Positions 41,930-49,976 of a stretch of 50,660 bases of DNA are shown here, in pieces. The notes beneath the pieces were generated by a model. That model was not told where the DNA came from, made no database searches, and was given only the letters and a program-made list of their open reading frames with translations. The stretch's first letter is position 1. Every line of letters starts with the position of its first letter. The stretch comes from Spirochaetales bacterium. GTDB lineage: Bacteria; Spirochaetota; Spirochaetia; UBA9216. Made by a program: the position numbers and the translations under genes. The stretch covers positions 1 to 50,660 of the forward strand of contig JAEKNX010000024.1 of NCBI GenBank assembly GCA_016839055.1. Reading direction: 5' to 3'.

Positions 41930-42188
41930 TTTCCAGCCTCACGAAGTTATCGCGCGTATCCCCATCAATGTCGGCAAAAAGAGCCGTGCGCATTCCCCAT
42001 GGCATATCCAGAGGAGCGTGAACGGGAAGGGCTCCCCTACCCACCAGGGCTTCATTGCTTGAGTCGAGGTTCGAGACCGAGTCGCACGGAAACGCCAGCT
42101 CAAAAGCCTTCCTCGGACAGCCGAAACGCTGTGTGTTCAAGCCTTTCCCCACATCTTCTACTACTATAAGCGAACAAATGAATTTCAT
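41922..42188 (-). pseudogene. Glyoxalase/VOC-family remnant with internal deletion
   Basis: The 88-aa frame begins like a VOC protein (MKFICSLIVVEDVGK) and ends like one (LDMPWGMRTALFADIDGD), but the middle is unlike the family and the length is below the usual 115-130 aa. An internal deletion with partial loss of frame explains this best. Metal-ligand Glu and His cannot be placed. It could still be a real short gene: it overlaps the MBL gene by 8 nt and lies 1 nt after the 79-aa gene. Confidence 0.45.
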
Positions 42189-42189
42189 C

Positions 42190-42429
42190 TTAGATTCCTG
42201 ACATCATCCTGTTGATTATATTTCTGCCGAGATTTATTGCTTCCTTCCCGGCCTCTTCCTTCAGAATATAATAGATCTTGTCATCAGCAAAGTAACTTTT
42301 TTCTAAAACAGGGCTGCTGTCCTGCCTGCTTATTTTAACAGAAACAGCCCAGCGGCCGTTGGGCATCTTCATGGGAGCGGCGGTGAGGCGGTAATCCTTA
42401 TATTCTTCTGTCTGCACACCTTCTCTCAT
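42190..42429 (-). CDS. Hypothetical protein, 79 aa
   Basis: A small soluble protein with a strand-rich centre (YRLTAAPMKMPNGRWAVSVK, YFADDKIYYILKEEAG) and a final helix. No family is recognised. Its ATG overlaps the stop of the lipoprotein gene upstream (ATGA), which supports translation. Confidence 0.65.
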   Translation of the reverse strand: MREGVQTEEYKDYRLTAAPMKMPNGRWAVSVKISRQDSSPVLEKSYFADDKIYYILKEEAGKEAINLGRNIINRMMSGI

Positions 42430-43160
42430 TCGAAGCTCACGGTTATTTCCCTGACCTGTTTAAGCGCCGTGTCAAATCCGTTAAGATCAGAGAATATTCC
42501 GGCCTTCACGCCGAGCATTCCGCCCTGGCCCTCAAGCTTCAGCTTCACGGTATCCCCGGCCTGAAGCTTTCGAATATCCGCTCGGTAGATCAGTGACGGC
42601 TGACCGGCCCAGCCGTTTGCCTCTTTGGTAAAAAAAGCATTTTCATCCCCGGACTTGTTAAGCTCAGCAAAAATAACAATAGGGGCTTCTGAGGCCGTCA
42701 TAGTATCAAGAGTAAAGTCTCCCATCGGAGTCGCGGAGGTTATAGTGTCAGGGTAAGGGTTTTCTTTTGAAGGCAGAGCTTCTCCGGCAGATTCAACCCT
42801 TGAAGCCCAGTAAGGCAGACATTCCGAAAAAAAGCCGGCCCCGTCACCATTCTTGGCCGCGTGGCGAAGTTTCTTAAAATCCGCTCCGGTTACATACAGG
42901 GTCTCCACATACTCTCCATTCCCGTCCTCGAGCCAGATGGCCATCTGCGGAAGCACATTGAAGATGAAAGGTCCCGCCTGCATACGGCTGGCCCACTGCT
43001 CTCCAGCCGACACATCAATCTCAAGCCCGGTTCCGCCGGAGACGGCACGCAACACGATAGCCTGAGGTGTATTATCCAGCTTGTTCATTACGCAGCCCGA
43101 AAAGAGTAAAACGGCAGCGATGCCGGCCGTAATTAAAATGGAATAGATTCTTTTTTTCAT
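42426..43160 (-). CDS. Exported lipoprotein, 244 aa
   Basis: A type II signal peptide with lipobox LFSGC (Cys about 22) precedes an all-beta-looking body with PFIFNVLPQMAIWLEDGNGE, YVETLYVTGADF and a later PSLIYRADIRKLQAGD. The pattern resembles DUF2271-type proteins, which bind or process flavin-related lipoproteins, but the match is loose. It is first of a two-gene unit with the 79-aa gene. Anchored in a membrane by the lipid on Cys. Confidence 0.78.
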   Translation of the reverse strand: MKKRIYSILITAGIAAVLLFSGCVMNKLDNTPQAIVLRAVSGGTGLEIDVSAGEQWASRMQAGPFIFNVLPQMAIWLEDGNGEYVETLYVTGADFKKLRHAAKNGDGAGFFSECLPYWASRVESAGEALPSKENPYPDTITSATPMGDFTLDTMTASEAPIVIFAELNKSGDENAFFTKEANGWAGQPSLIYRADIRKLQAGDTVKLKLEGQGGMLGVKAGIFSDLNGFDTALKQVREITVSFE

Positions 43161-43211
43161 GAATACCCCCTTTGGTATTATAACACCGGAGGTGAGGAAA
43201 ACTGTTTCTTT

Positions 43212-43604
43212 CTAATTCATTTTATCAAGCATCTTTTCAATCTTCTGAACACGTTTTCCGGCGTCGTTAATTCTGTATTCAATCGTATTTAGAATCCAGA
43301 ATATGAAATGATTGTACTTATGCTGTGAGTGGATCATCAAGACTATTTTGATTGACACCAGCAGAACCGAGATCTCGAGTGAGATAAACTCAGGAAGCCA
43401 GTGGGTAGTGATTTCGAGAGTAAAAAGCGTAATAATCAGCCCAAGGAATACAAAATTAATTATGTTATCCCTGCGGGAATAACTATGGCCTCCGATATTT
43501 CCAATAAGCGCTTTTATCTGCTCTTTTTCCTTGTTAAATTCTTTGATTTCCTCTTCAAGCTGTTCCCGGCTTTTTTCCCATTCATCTTCTGAAAAAGCCA
43601 TCAT
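43212..43604 (-). CDS. Hypothetical membrane protein, 130 aa
   Basis: The N-terminal 45 residues are a charged coiled-coil-like helix (EEKEQ-type repeats such as EQLEEEIKEFNKEKEQIKAL). Two membrane helices follow (about 50-68 and 75-95), then an amphipathic tail. No family is recognised. The start overlaps the HAD gene stop by 4 nt. Confidence 0.68.
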   Translation of the reverse strand: MMAFSEDEWEKSREQLEEEIKEFNKEKEQIKALIGNIGGHSYSRRDNIINFVFLGLIITLFTLEITTHWLPEFISLEISVLLVSIKIVLMIHSQHKYNHFIFWILNTIEYRINDAGKRVQKIEKMLDKMN

Positions 43605-44389
43605 CTTCTCCCATGAATCAGCATATCGGCGATTTCGACAAATCCTACGCCGCCTCTGGATACAGTAACATATGCCGGCTTATGCATTAAAATATCTTCA
43701 AAATCAAGAATATTGGCTACGGCAAATGAATTCGGAAGATACTCGAACATCGGCTCATCATTCGGGGAATCGCCGCAAAACACGGCCTGCATTTTAAATT
43801 CGGAGCCGCTCAAGCCGAAATGTTCCTGCATAAACAGAACTGCCATATCGCGCTTGCTGTAATCACCGAACCAGGTATTAACATGAATTGAGCTGATCTT
43901 TGCCTGGGCTCCAAGCCCCTCGCAAATTTCCTTGATTTTAACGGCAGCCTCATAGCCGAGCCTCGGCGGATCTTCGTTGAAATCAATAGCCAGATCATAA
44001 ATTCGCGCAAACTGATCTTTGGATTTACGCACCAGAGGGAGTTCAGATTTGACGGCAACATAAACCTCATCCAGTTTCCTGATGCTCTCACCGTCGGAGA
44101 CGGAAGGGTGCGTGAAAGTTTTGAGCTGCTCGTCTTCAAAATAATAAACGAAGGCTCCGTTCTCGCCAATTACCGCTTCAACGGGCCACTGCCTTATTAT
44201 CATATCACACCAGCCGGCCGGTCTACCGGTCACGGGGATTACCTTAATGCCGAGATCCTTCAGCCGCCAAAGGGCCGTATATGCTTCTGCACTAAGCTTC
44301 CCATCGTCTGTAAGAGTGTCGTCAATATCGGTTAATAGATATTTTATATTCCCGGCAAGGCTGCACGGGAAGTTACTAAGTTTCAGCAT
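43601..44389 (-). CDS. HAD-superfamily sugar-phosphatase-like hydrolase
   Basis: A 262-aa HAD hydrolase of the Cof/SPP type: motif I LLTDIDDTLT with the nucleophile Asp, motif II VTGRP, and motif IV CGDSPNDEPMFEYLPNSFAV. The C2-type cap fits sucrose-phosphate or mannosyl-phosphoglycerate phosphatases. The frame is open to 44425, but ATG 44389 lies just after the pgsA stop (44391) and gives a normal start. Confidence 0.85.
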   Translation of the reverse strand: MLKLSNFPCSLAGNIKYLLTDIDDTLTDDGKLSAEAYTALWRLKDLGIKVIPVTGRPAGWCDMIIRQWPVEAVIGENGAFVYYFEDEQLKTFTHPSVSDGESIRKLDEVYVAVKSELPLVRKSKDQFARIYDLAIDFNEDPPRLGYEAAVKIKEICEGLGAQAKISSIHVNTWFGDYSKRDMAVLFMQEHFGLSGSEFKMQAVFCGDSPNDEPMFEYLPNSFAVANILDFEDILMHKPAYVTVSRGGVGFVEIADMLIHGRR

Positions 44390-44390
44390 A

Positions 44391-44972
44391 TCAGTCCTTT
44401 TTAAGTGCTTTACGAACCGCGACAAAATAGGTCATAAAAGAAGCTGCAGACGACAGTGCTGCAAGAATGAAAGAAACAAGAACTATAGTTTCAACGATAT
44501 CCATCCGCGCAAAATCCAGCTCAAGCCTCACAATAGCCATCATCAGCAAACCGGAAACGCCGGCTATTGTATAGGTTATTGCCTTTGCCTTCCCCCAGAT
44601 GCTTGCGGCCATTGCTGTTCCGCGGCCCATCATCATCATCCGCAGGAATGTAATCGCAAGCTCGCGGTAAATTATAATTACAAGCGTCCAGAGCGGCATG
44701 ATTCCTGTAAAAGTAAAACAGATGAAAAAAGTGACCCGGCTTATGACATCCGAGAAAGGATCAAGAATCTTTCCCAGATCAGTGACCATATTATATTTCC
44801 GGGCAATGTAGCCATCGAGAGCATCAGATAGTTCCATTACAATAAACATCGGAATAAGGACATAGACTGAGGCTGCGGCAAAGCCGCCGGTCCATACCGG
44901 TATAAAATAAAGAATGAAAAAAACTGGCGCGAGTATTATTCTGAAAACAGTGATTTTTGTTGGAAGATTCAT
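44391..44972 (-). CDS. pgsA: CDP-alcohol phosphatidyltransferase (PgsA-like)
   Basis: A 193-aa polytopic membrane enzyme with the signature DALDGYIARKYNMVTDLGKI plus LDPFSD, i.e. the D-G-x2-A-R-x8-G-x3-D-x3-D motif with all acidic residues. The size and start (NLPTKITVFRIILAPVFF) fit phosphatidylglycerophosphate synthase, which makes the precursor of phosphatidylglycerol; other CDP-alcohol enzymes cannot be excluded. First gene of a unit with the HAD phosphatase and the small membrane protein. Confidence 0.87.
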   Translation of the reverse strand: MNLPTKITVFRIILAPVFFILYFIPVWTGGFAAASVYVLIPMFIVMELSDALDGYIARKYNMVTDLGKILDPFSDVISRVTFFICFTFTGIMPLWTLVIIIYRELAITFLRMMMMGRGTAMAASIWGKAKAITYTIAGVSGLLMMAIVRLELDFARMDIVETIVLVSFILAALSSAASFMTYFVAVRKALKKD

Positions 44973-45021
44973 AACTTGAGGTTATTCAGAAAACGTATAA
45001 TTGTCAACGCAAAACAGAAGA

Positions 45022-45315
45022 CTATCCTGCATTCATTTGCGAGACTTCTTTGAACATCTCGCGATATTTTTTAACTTTAGCATAGGAATATAGAACCTTA
45101 TATCCACGTTTGATCCTGTCATTGAAGATCTCACGTAGTTTATTATCCATTTCACGTCTAGTCTGAAAAGTATAAACACGCTCACGTCCTGAGCCCTGGT
45201 CCATACCCCAGATAGCAGTAAACGAGTACTTACTGAAGAAATGAGGCTGTCTATTATGGACGGAGTAGTATCTCATGCTGCCGTCATTTTCTATTGTAAA
45301 AAAGGTTATCATCAT
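45022..45315 (-). CDS. Stand-alone WGR-like domain protein
   Basis: A 97-aa protein with the pattern of a WGR domain: RYYSVHNRQPHFFSKYSFTA, then IWGMDQGSGRERVYTF and the helix ending RIKRGYKVLY. WGR domains occur in PARPs and DNA-ligase-linked proteins and are thought to bind nucleic acid. A stand-alone copy suggests a small DNA/RNA-binding protein. AGGAAAG precedes the ATG. Confidence 0.65.
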   Translation of the reverse strand: MMITFFTIENDGSMRYYSVHNRQPHFFSKYSFTAIWGMDQGSGRERVYTFQTRREMDNKLREIFNDRIKRGYKVLYSYAKVKKYREMFKEVSQMNAG

Positions 45316-45358
45316 ACACTTTCCTATCGGATTATTTCATCTTGAGCCTGAGAAAAAT

Positions 45359-46102
45359 TCATTCAATCAGGCGGGACACAACCGGACGACCCTCATTATC
45401 AAGGCTGAGCGAATAGTCTATACTCGGATAGGGCCTGAAGGCATCAGCTTCCAAGGGCCCGTAAACAATACCCGGAAGCTTCAGAAGAACCGAAAATATG
45501 GGCCCGGGGTCGAATGCCGGCCCGGGATCCTGGCCTTCTCCTCTGAATCCGTGAAACATAAAAAGACCACGCTCTCTGATAATGAAAAAATACTCAGGAA
45601 AAACTATTTTCTCAATCACAGGCACGGCTGACCTGCCGGGAAGAACCTTAACCCGACGGCTACCAGATGAATCATCGTACTGAATCCGAATAGAGCCTTC
45701 ATTTTCTGACAATATGACTACGCGGCTCAACTCTGTTCCGGGAGAAACACAGGACCAGTCGAACAGGGAATAGTAAAGACTGATGACCATGATTATTAAA
45801 AGGAAAAAAAGTGGAATTCCAAGAACTTTCCAGTAGAGGAATGCCGCATAACCGACGACAACGGCAGCGCCGAACCACATCAAAATAGATGAAGAAGATA
45901 TTGTGTTAAAACCCGCGATAATTATTCCGCAAAGAGCCGACAGAACTGCTGCACTGAACAGAATCGATGCGAAAGTAAGGCTGCGCCTCCGGGTTGGCGC
46001 GGCAAGAAAACTAAATCCGCCGCCTAATAGAATACCCGAGAGGCTGAGCCAGAGGTAGATATTCTGCAGATCAATTCCCCCGCAGGCCATAGACCTCACC
46101 AT
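45359..46102 (-). CDS. Hypothetical membrane protein, 247 aa
   Basis: Four hydrophobic segments in the first 115 residues are followed by a beta-rich exported or cytosolic part of 130 residues (VVILSENEGSIRIQYDD, YFFIIRERGLFMFHGFRGE). No family is recognised. The frame begins 32 nt inside the M32 peptidase gene, so the true start may be slightly later. It is cotranscribed with that gene. Confidence 0.65.
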   Translation of the reverse strand: MVRSMACGGIDLQNIYLWLSLSGILLGGGFSFLAAPTRRRSLTFASILFSAAVLSALCGIIIAGFNTISSSSILMWFGAAVVVGYAAFLYWKVLGIPLFFLLIIMVISLYYSLFDWSCVSPGTELSRVVILSENEGSIRIQYDDSSGSRRVKVLPGRSAVPVIEKIVFPEYFFIIRERGLFMFHGFRGEGQDPGPAFDPGPIFSVLLKLPGIVYGPLEADAFRPYPSIDYSLSLDNEGRPVVSRLIE

Positions 46103-47594
46103 ATTTTTTTTCCAGATAATCCGTGAAATAAGATGGATTAAGGTCTTCTCCGGTTACCCGGCGGCAGAGCTCTGATGCCGGATAGATCATTCCATGCTGG
46201 TGAATATTCTCCCTGAGCCAGCCGAGAATATGCTTAAACTCTCCGGCTCGAACATCATCATCCATTCCCGGAAGAGCTATCCTCATGTTTTTTTCAAACT
46301 GAGCGGCATAGAGGTTTCCAAGCGCGTAGGTCGGAAAGTAGCCCACAAGGCCTGCTGACCAGTGAACATCCTGCAAAACGCCTTCGGCATCATCCGCCGG
46401 AACAATTCCAAGTAGATCTTTCATCCTTGCGTTCCAGGCATCGGGAAGGGATGAAACCTCAAGCTCTCCGGACAGCATTGCCTTCTCGAGCTCAAAGCGG
46501 AGGATGACATGAAGACTATAGGTTACCTCATCAGCCTCAACCCTGATGAAAGACGGATTCACTCTGTTGACAGCCTTATAAAAAGCCTCAAGGGGAATAC
46601 CATCAAGCTGCTCACTGAAAGTCTTCTGAAACTCCGGATAAAAATGTTCCCAGAACGGCATGCTCCTGCCCATCATGTTTTCCCAGAATCTGGACTGTGA
46701 TTCATGAATTCCGAGCGAGACACCGTTTGCAAGGATATTCCCCTGGATGTTCTCGCCTATTCCCAGTTCATAGAGAGCGTGTCCGCATTCGTGAATATTA
46801 CTAAAAAGCCCGCTTAAGACAAGATTCTCATCATAGCGGGTGGTTATCCTCACGTCGTTCGTACCGAGGGTAGTTGTAAACGGGTGGGCTGAAATATCGA
46901 GCCGTCCGCGGCCACCGGGATAACTCATCTTTTCAATAACTCTGCGGCCGAAGCGATCCTGAAGTTCACTTAGATAAGGCTTCTGGATAAATGAGGTATC
47001 CACCTGCTTCGCTGCCGCTATCCGGCCGGTAAGGTCGGCAAGTTTCTCGCCAAGCGGACCGAACACGCCTGCTACATCCTTTGCCGTCATATACGGCTCA
47101 TACTCATCGAGGAGGGCATCATAAGGATGGTCCTTGTAGCCGATTTTCTCAGCCTTCTCTCGAGTGAGTTCGATTATCCTTGAAAGGCTCTTCTCAAAGA
47201 GTGAAAAATCCGCATTCTTCCGAGCTGAAACCCAGTTGTTATGCGACAAACCGGTCTGCCTTGCCATCTCAGTCACAAGACTTTCGGGCAGGCGGGATGC
47301 GCGGCTGTACTTACGGTATAATTCTCTGATAAACGCCTTGTCTTCTATTTTAAAATCACCCTTTCCTTCAGGTTTATCATCATCTGCTCCCAGAGCTGAC
47401 AAGAGTCTGCCAATCTCCGGAGAAGTAAGTTTCCGGTGCATTATGCCTTCAAGCAGCGCAAGTTGATCGGAGCGCTCCTCGTTCCCGGCTTCGGGCATAT
47501 TAGTTTCCATGTCCCATGAAATTACAGCCTGAGTATGCTCGAGCAAATATAACTCGCGTGCTGCCTTTTTTAAAGCTGATAAACTCTCTTTCAT
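46071..47594 (-). CDS. Carboxypeptidase Taq family metallopeptidase (M32)
   Basis: A 507-aa peptidase, the normal length of M32 enzymes. Zinc motif HECGHALYE (HExxH, about 265), with family motifs HPFTTTLGTNDVRITTRYDE, GIHESQSRFWEN and VNPSFIRVEADEVTYSLHV. It removes C-terminal residues from peptides in the cytosol. GAGGAG is well placed before the ATG. An inverted-repeat element ends 12 bp upstream, so the promoter lies in or beyond the element. Confidence 0.92.
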   Translation of the reverse strand: MKESLSALKKAARELYLLEHTQAVISWDMETNMPEAGNEERSDQLALLEGIMHRKLTSPEIGRLLSALGADDDKPEGKGDFKIEDKAFIRELYRKYSRASRLPESLVTEMARQTGLSHNNWVSARKNADFSLFEKSLSRIIELTREKAEKIGYKDHPYDALLDEYEPYMTAKDVAGVFGPLGEKLADLTGRIAAAKQVDTSFIQKPYLSELQDRFGRRVIEKMSYPGGRGRLDISAHPFTTTLGTNDVRITTRYDENLVLSGLFSNIHECGHALYELGIGENIQGNILANGVSLGIHESQSRFWENMMGRSMPFWEHFYPEFQKTFSEQLDGIPLEAFYKAVNRVNPSFIRVEADEVTYSLHVILRFELEKAMLSGELEVSSLPDAWNARMKDLLGIVPADDAEGVLQDVHWSAGLVGYFPTYALGNLYAAQFEKNMRIALPGMDDDVRAGEFKHILGWLRENIHQHGMIYPASELCRRVTGEDLNPSYFTDYLEKKYGEVYGLRGN

Positions 47595-47606
47595 ATTTTC
47601 TCCTCA

Positions 47607-47758
47607 CAGTAATTCTTTATTCGGCTACATATTTTATAATTAGCCGGCCCTTGCCGAACCCACACTGCAATCAAAATCGGCGGCTAAGAAGCCGATATTT
47701 TAATCGCCGCGCGGGGCCCCCAGCGGCGGCACACATGGTAGCCGAATAAAGACTACTG
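47607..47758. mobile_element. 152-bp inverted-repeat element, copy B (MITE-like)
   Basis: The ends are CTTTATTCGGCTAC (47615-47628) and GTAGCCGAATAAAG (47738-47751), perfect 14-bp inverted repeats. They are framed by CAGTA (47607-47611) and TACTG (47754-47758). The internal CGGGGCCCCCAGCGGCGGCA (47712-47731) is the exact reverse complement of the core in copy A at 18648-18667. Copies differ in most other bases but keep length and layout. It fills nearly all the space between the M32 gene start and the promoter of the DUF445 gene. Confidence 0.7.
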
Positions 47759-47802
47759 TAGCTCGGACTCAGATAAAGAATTATCAATCTACAATATTGC
47801 TA

Positions 47803-47831
47803 TTGTCAATTCGACAAAGCGTATGTATATT
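47803..47831 (+). promoter_or_regulatory. Candidate promoter of the DUF445 gene
   Basis: TTGTCA (47803-47808), 17 bp and TATATT (47826-47831), each matching the sigma-70 consensus at five of six positions. TTGTC...GACAA forms a small dyad at the -35 box. The start codon at 47881 has GGAG 6 nt upstream. Confidence 0.55.
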
Positions 47832-47880
47832 CTACTGATAAATCCGCTAAAATACAAACTAAGTTTTTATTGGAGTATTA

Positions 47881-48606
47881 ATGAACAAGAGTTCAGCTAC
47901 AAATATTATTGCAGCCGTCATTATAAGTGCCGGATATCTCATAGCCTATTATCTAAATCCTGTAATTGGAGCCCATGTTAAAACCGTCGGCTTCTTTGCG
48001 CTATCAGGCGCGATAACCAACTGGCTGGCAATCTATATGCTTTTCGACAAGGTACCGGGCCTCTACGGCTCAGGCGTAATTCCCGCTCACTTTGAAGAAA
48101 TAAAAGACTGGATAAAGAGCCTCGTGATGGATCAGTTCTTCACGAAGGAAAATCTCGATCATTATTTCCTCGAGGGTCAGGAAATGCTCCTCGAATCCGT
48201 CAACTTCGATGCCGCGGTTGACCAGCTTGACTATGACCGTATCTACGATACCGTAAAAGGTGAAGTGCTTTCAAGTAAACTCGGCGGAATGCTATCAATG
48301 TTCGGCGGAGAGAGCATGTTTGAAAAATACCGTGACTCATTCAAGGTCAAAATCAAGGAGTACATCCTCGTCGAGATCAGTTCCCCCGGCTTCTTCCAGA
48401 CTATTATGGCCTCAGGCAACATCGACATAAGCCTTATAGTAATGGAGAAAGTCACCGAGATTGTTCAGACAAGACTGAATGAACTTACTCCCGTCATGGT
48501 CAAGGAAATTGTCCAGGAAATGATAAGACGCCACCTCGGCTGGCTTGTTGTCTGGGGCGGCGTATTCGGGGGCCTCATTGGTCTTGGGATGAGCTTTGTG
48601 AGCTAG
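47881..48606 (+). CDS. DUF445 family membrane protein
   Basis: A 241-aa protein with two N-terminal hydrophobic segments containing the family motif GFFALSGAITNWLAIYMLFD, a long soluble helical middle (about 60-210) and a final membrane helix (VVWGGVFGGLIGLGMSFVS). DUF445 proteins are common envelope proteins without an assigned function. It is a single gene with its own promoter. Confidence 0.85.
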   Translation: MNKSSATNIIAAVIISAGYLIAYYLNPVIGAHVKTVGFFALSGAITNWLAIYMLFDKVPGLYGSGVIPAHFEEIKDWIKSLVMDQFFTKENLDHYFLEGQEMLLESVNFDAAVDQLDYDRIYDTVKGEVLSSKLGGMLSMFGGESMFEKYRDSFKVKIKEYILVEISSPGFFQTIMASGNIDISLIVMEKVTEIVQTRLNELTPVMVKEIVQEMIRRHLGWLVVWGGVFGGLIGLGMSFVS

Positions 48607-48718
48607 GTTGTATAGACCTACGATTTGAGTTGCCTAGCGGCCCGAGTTTTCATGACAATAGGGCGGCTGCTCCAAATTGTCGGTTTTAAGTACTTTCTCT
48701 TTTTTTCTAATTATTTCT

Positions 48719-48922
48719 CTATTCTTCATTCAAGTATTCAAATACTTCTTCTATATTCTTATCAAATAACCTAGCGACCTTGAACCCCATTTCTAAAGAT
48801 GGTATATATCTTTCTTTCTCCAAAGAAATTACAGTTTGTCTGGTTACCCCCAATTTCTTAGCTAATTCCTCTTGCGTGTAACGGCTTAATACTCTTAATT
48901 CATATATTTTATTTTTTATCAT
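48719..48922 (-). CDS. XRE-type helix-turn-helix regulator
   Basis: A 67-aa protein consisting of one HTH domain: YTQEELAKKLGVTRQTVISL, then IPSLEMGFKVARLFDK. This short form is the usual partner of DUF2178 membrane proteins. It is AT-rich, unlike the surrounding chromosome. The DUF2178 gene lies 1 nt upstream on the same strand. Confidence 0.88.
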   Translation of the reverse strand: MIKNKIYELRVLSRYTQEELAKKLGVTRQTVISLEKERYIPSLEMGFKVARLFDKNIEEVFEYLNEE

Positions 48923-48923
48923 A

Positions 48924-49310
48924 TTAATTCTTTCGAGCTATTATAAGATAGGATATCGTAAAAAATGTTGTCTGTAATATACTTGTACCAATTAAAACTA
49001 AACCAATTATTCTAATCTCAGCCATTTCTGGAGAAATAACCGTTAAAATCATTCCCACCAATAAAGTTATTGCGTATGTGAATCTATATGTAACAAGGGA
49101 TGCTTTTTCTATATTCTTATTAATTCTTTCATCTGTTACTATTAATCCTTTCTTCTTAATCCTTCTATTATTAATCACAAATAATATTCCACCACCAAGA
49201 AGTCCATAGATTAGATAAAAAGATGCAGGTAAGTCTGGAAATATCTGCCCAATAATAAAACCAGAAGCAATCAAAATAACAAAACTAACCAATAAAAACT
49301 TATTATTCAT
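48924..49310 (-). CDS. DUF2178-like membrane protein
   Basis: A 128-aa protein with four hydrophobic segments, a basic loop (NNRRIKKKG) and the motif DERINKNIEKAS between helices 2 and 3, as in DUF2178 proteins. It is cotranscribed with the XRE regulator, with which such proteins typically pair, possibly controlling its activity. AT-rich; likely acquired with the island. Confidence 0.78.
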   Translation of the reverse strand: MNNKFLLVSFVILIASGFIIGQIFPDLPASFYLIYGLLGGGILFVINNRRIKKKGLIVTDERINKNIEKASLVTYRFTYAITLLVGMILTVISPEMAEIRIIGLVLIGTSILQTTFFTISYLIIARKN

Positions 49311-49424
49311 ATCCTACTCCTATACTAAATGTACAACAGTTTATACAATATGTCTAATACTTTTTACATCAAATTTTTCTTCTCAAATTCTTTACAAAGT
49401 CTCTCTGCTTCCATTATTGAATTA

Positions 49425-49760
49425 TCAAATATTTTTATTTCTAATCGTTACTTCGCAACGGACTATTACACTTGCAAGTAAAATCAATAATATCAGCGTA
49501 TTTATTATTCTTTTTATCTCTTCATCAATATTTCTAAATAGCACCATCAATAAAACACTTAAAAATATCAAAGTAATGCCTGATAGTATCATACTTTGCC
49601 CAAACACCTTGTTTACTGAATACCACAATTCACTATCATTTTGTTTTAAAATTCGTTTGTATCCTATAATATTATTCGGGGGTATTTTCCTAAAAAAGAA
49701 TGGAGCTCCTATAGCGGTTTCGATAATTCCAAAAAAGATAAAGATTGTTACATCATACAT
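49425..49760 (-). CDS. SdpI-like membrane protein
   Basis: A 111-aa protein with three hydrophobic segments and the family loop IPPNNIIGYKR ... ELWYSVNKVFG. SdpI proteins protect Bacillus subtilis from the SdpC toxin and act as signal receivers; no toxin gene is seen here. The stretch just beyond the stop reads on in another frame (IFDNSIMEAERLCKEFEKKN), so the C-terminal end may have been changed by a frameshift. AT-rich. Confidence 0.7.
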   Translation of the reverse strand: MYDVTIFIFFGIIETAIGAPFFFRKIPPNNIIGYKRILKQNDSELWYSVNKVFGQSMILSGITLIFLSVLLMVLFRNIDEEIKRIINTLILLILLASVIVRCEVTIRNKNI

Positions 49761-49800
49761 TTTTAACCCCCTACAAATAATATCACATATTTTAAAGTCT

Positions 49801-49911
49801 TCACTTTTTCATTTCCCCCAATATATTGTAAACGAAGTGCTTAGACTTTTGTAAAGCCATTTCTGAGTTACTTATAACATACACTGTATGCCAACGCGCC
49901 AGCGCCTTCCT
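49801..49911 (-). pseudogene. Remnant reading frame at the edge of the AT-rich island
   Basis: A minus-strand frame reads ARWHTVYVISNSEMALQKSK, followed by HFVYNILGEMKK and a stop. It looks like the C-terminal end of a protein. It has a stop immediately upstream and its only ATG is internal (49860). I do not recognise it. Confidence 0.3.
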
Positions 49912-49976
49912 TCATCCCCGTAATCCTCTTTTTTTCTCTGTCCTGTATGCAAACAAATATTCGGCTGAGAAAATCT

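Noticed and set aside
47440-47760. Plus-strand frames across the M32 gene start and copy B
   Set aside because: They run through the inverted-repeat element and the opposite strand of a clear peptidase gene; no RBS.
49891-49910. Integron attC-like or transposon end in CCAACGCGCCAGCGCC
   Set aside because: Only one copy is seen, without paired core sites or a matching end at the other side of the AT-rich island.
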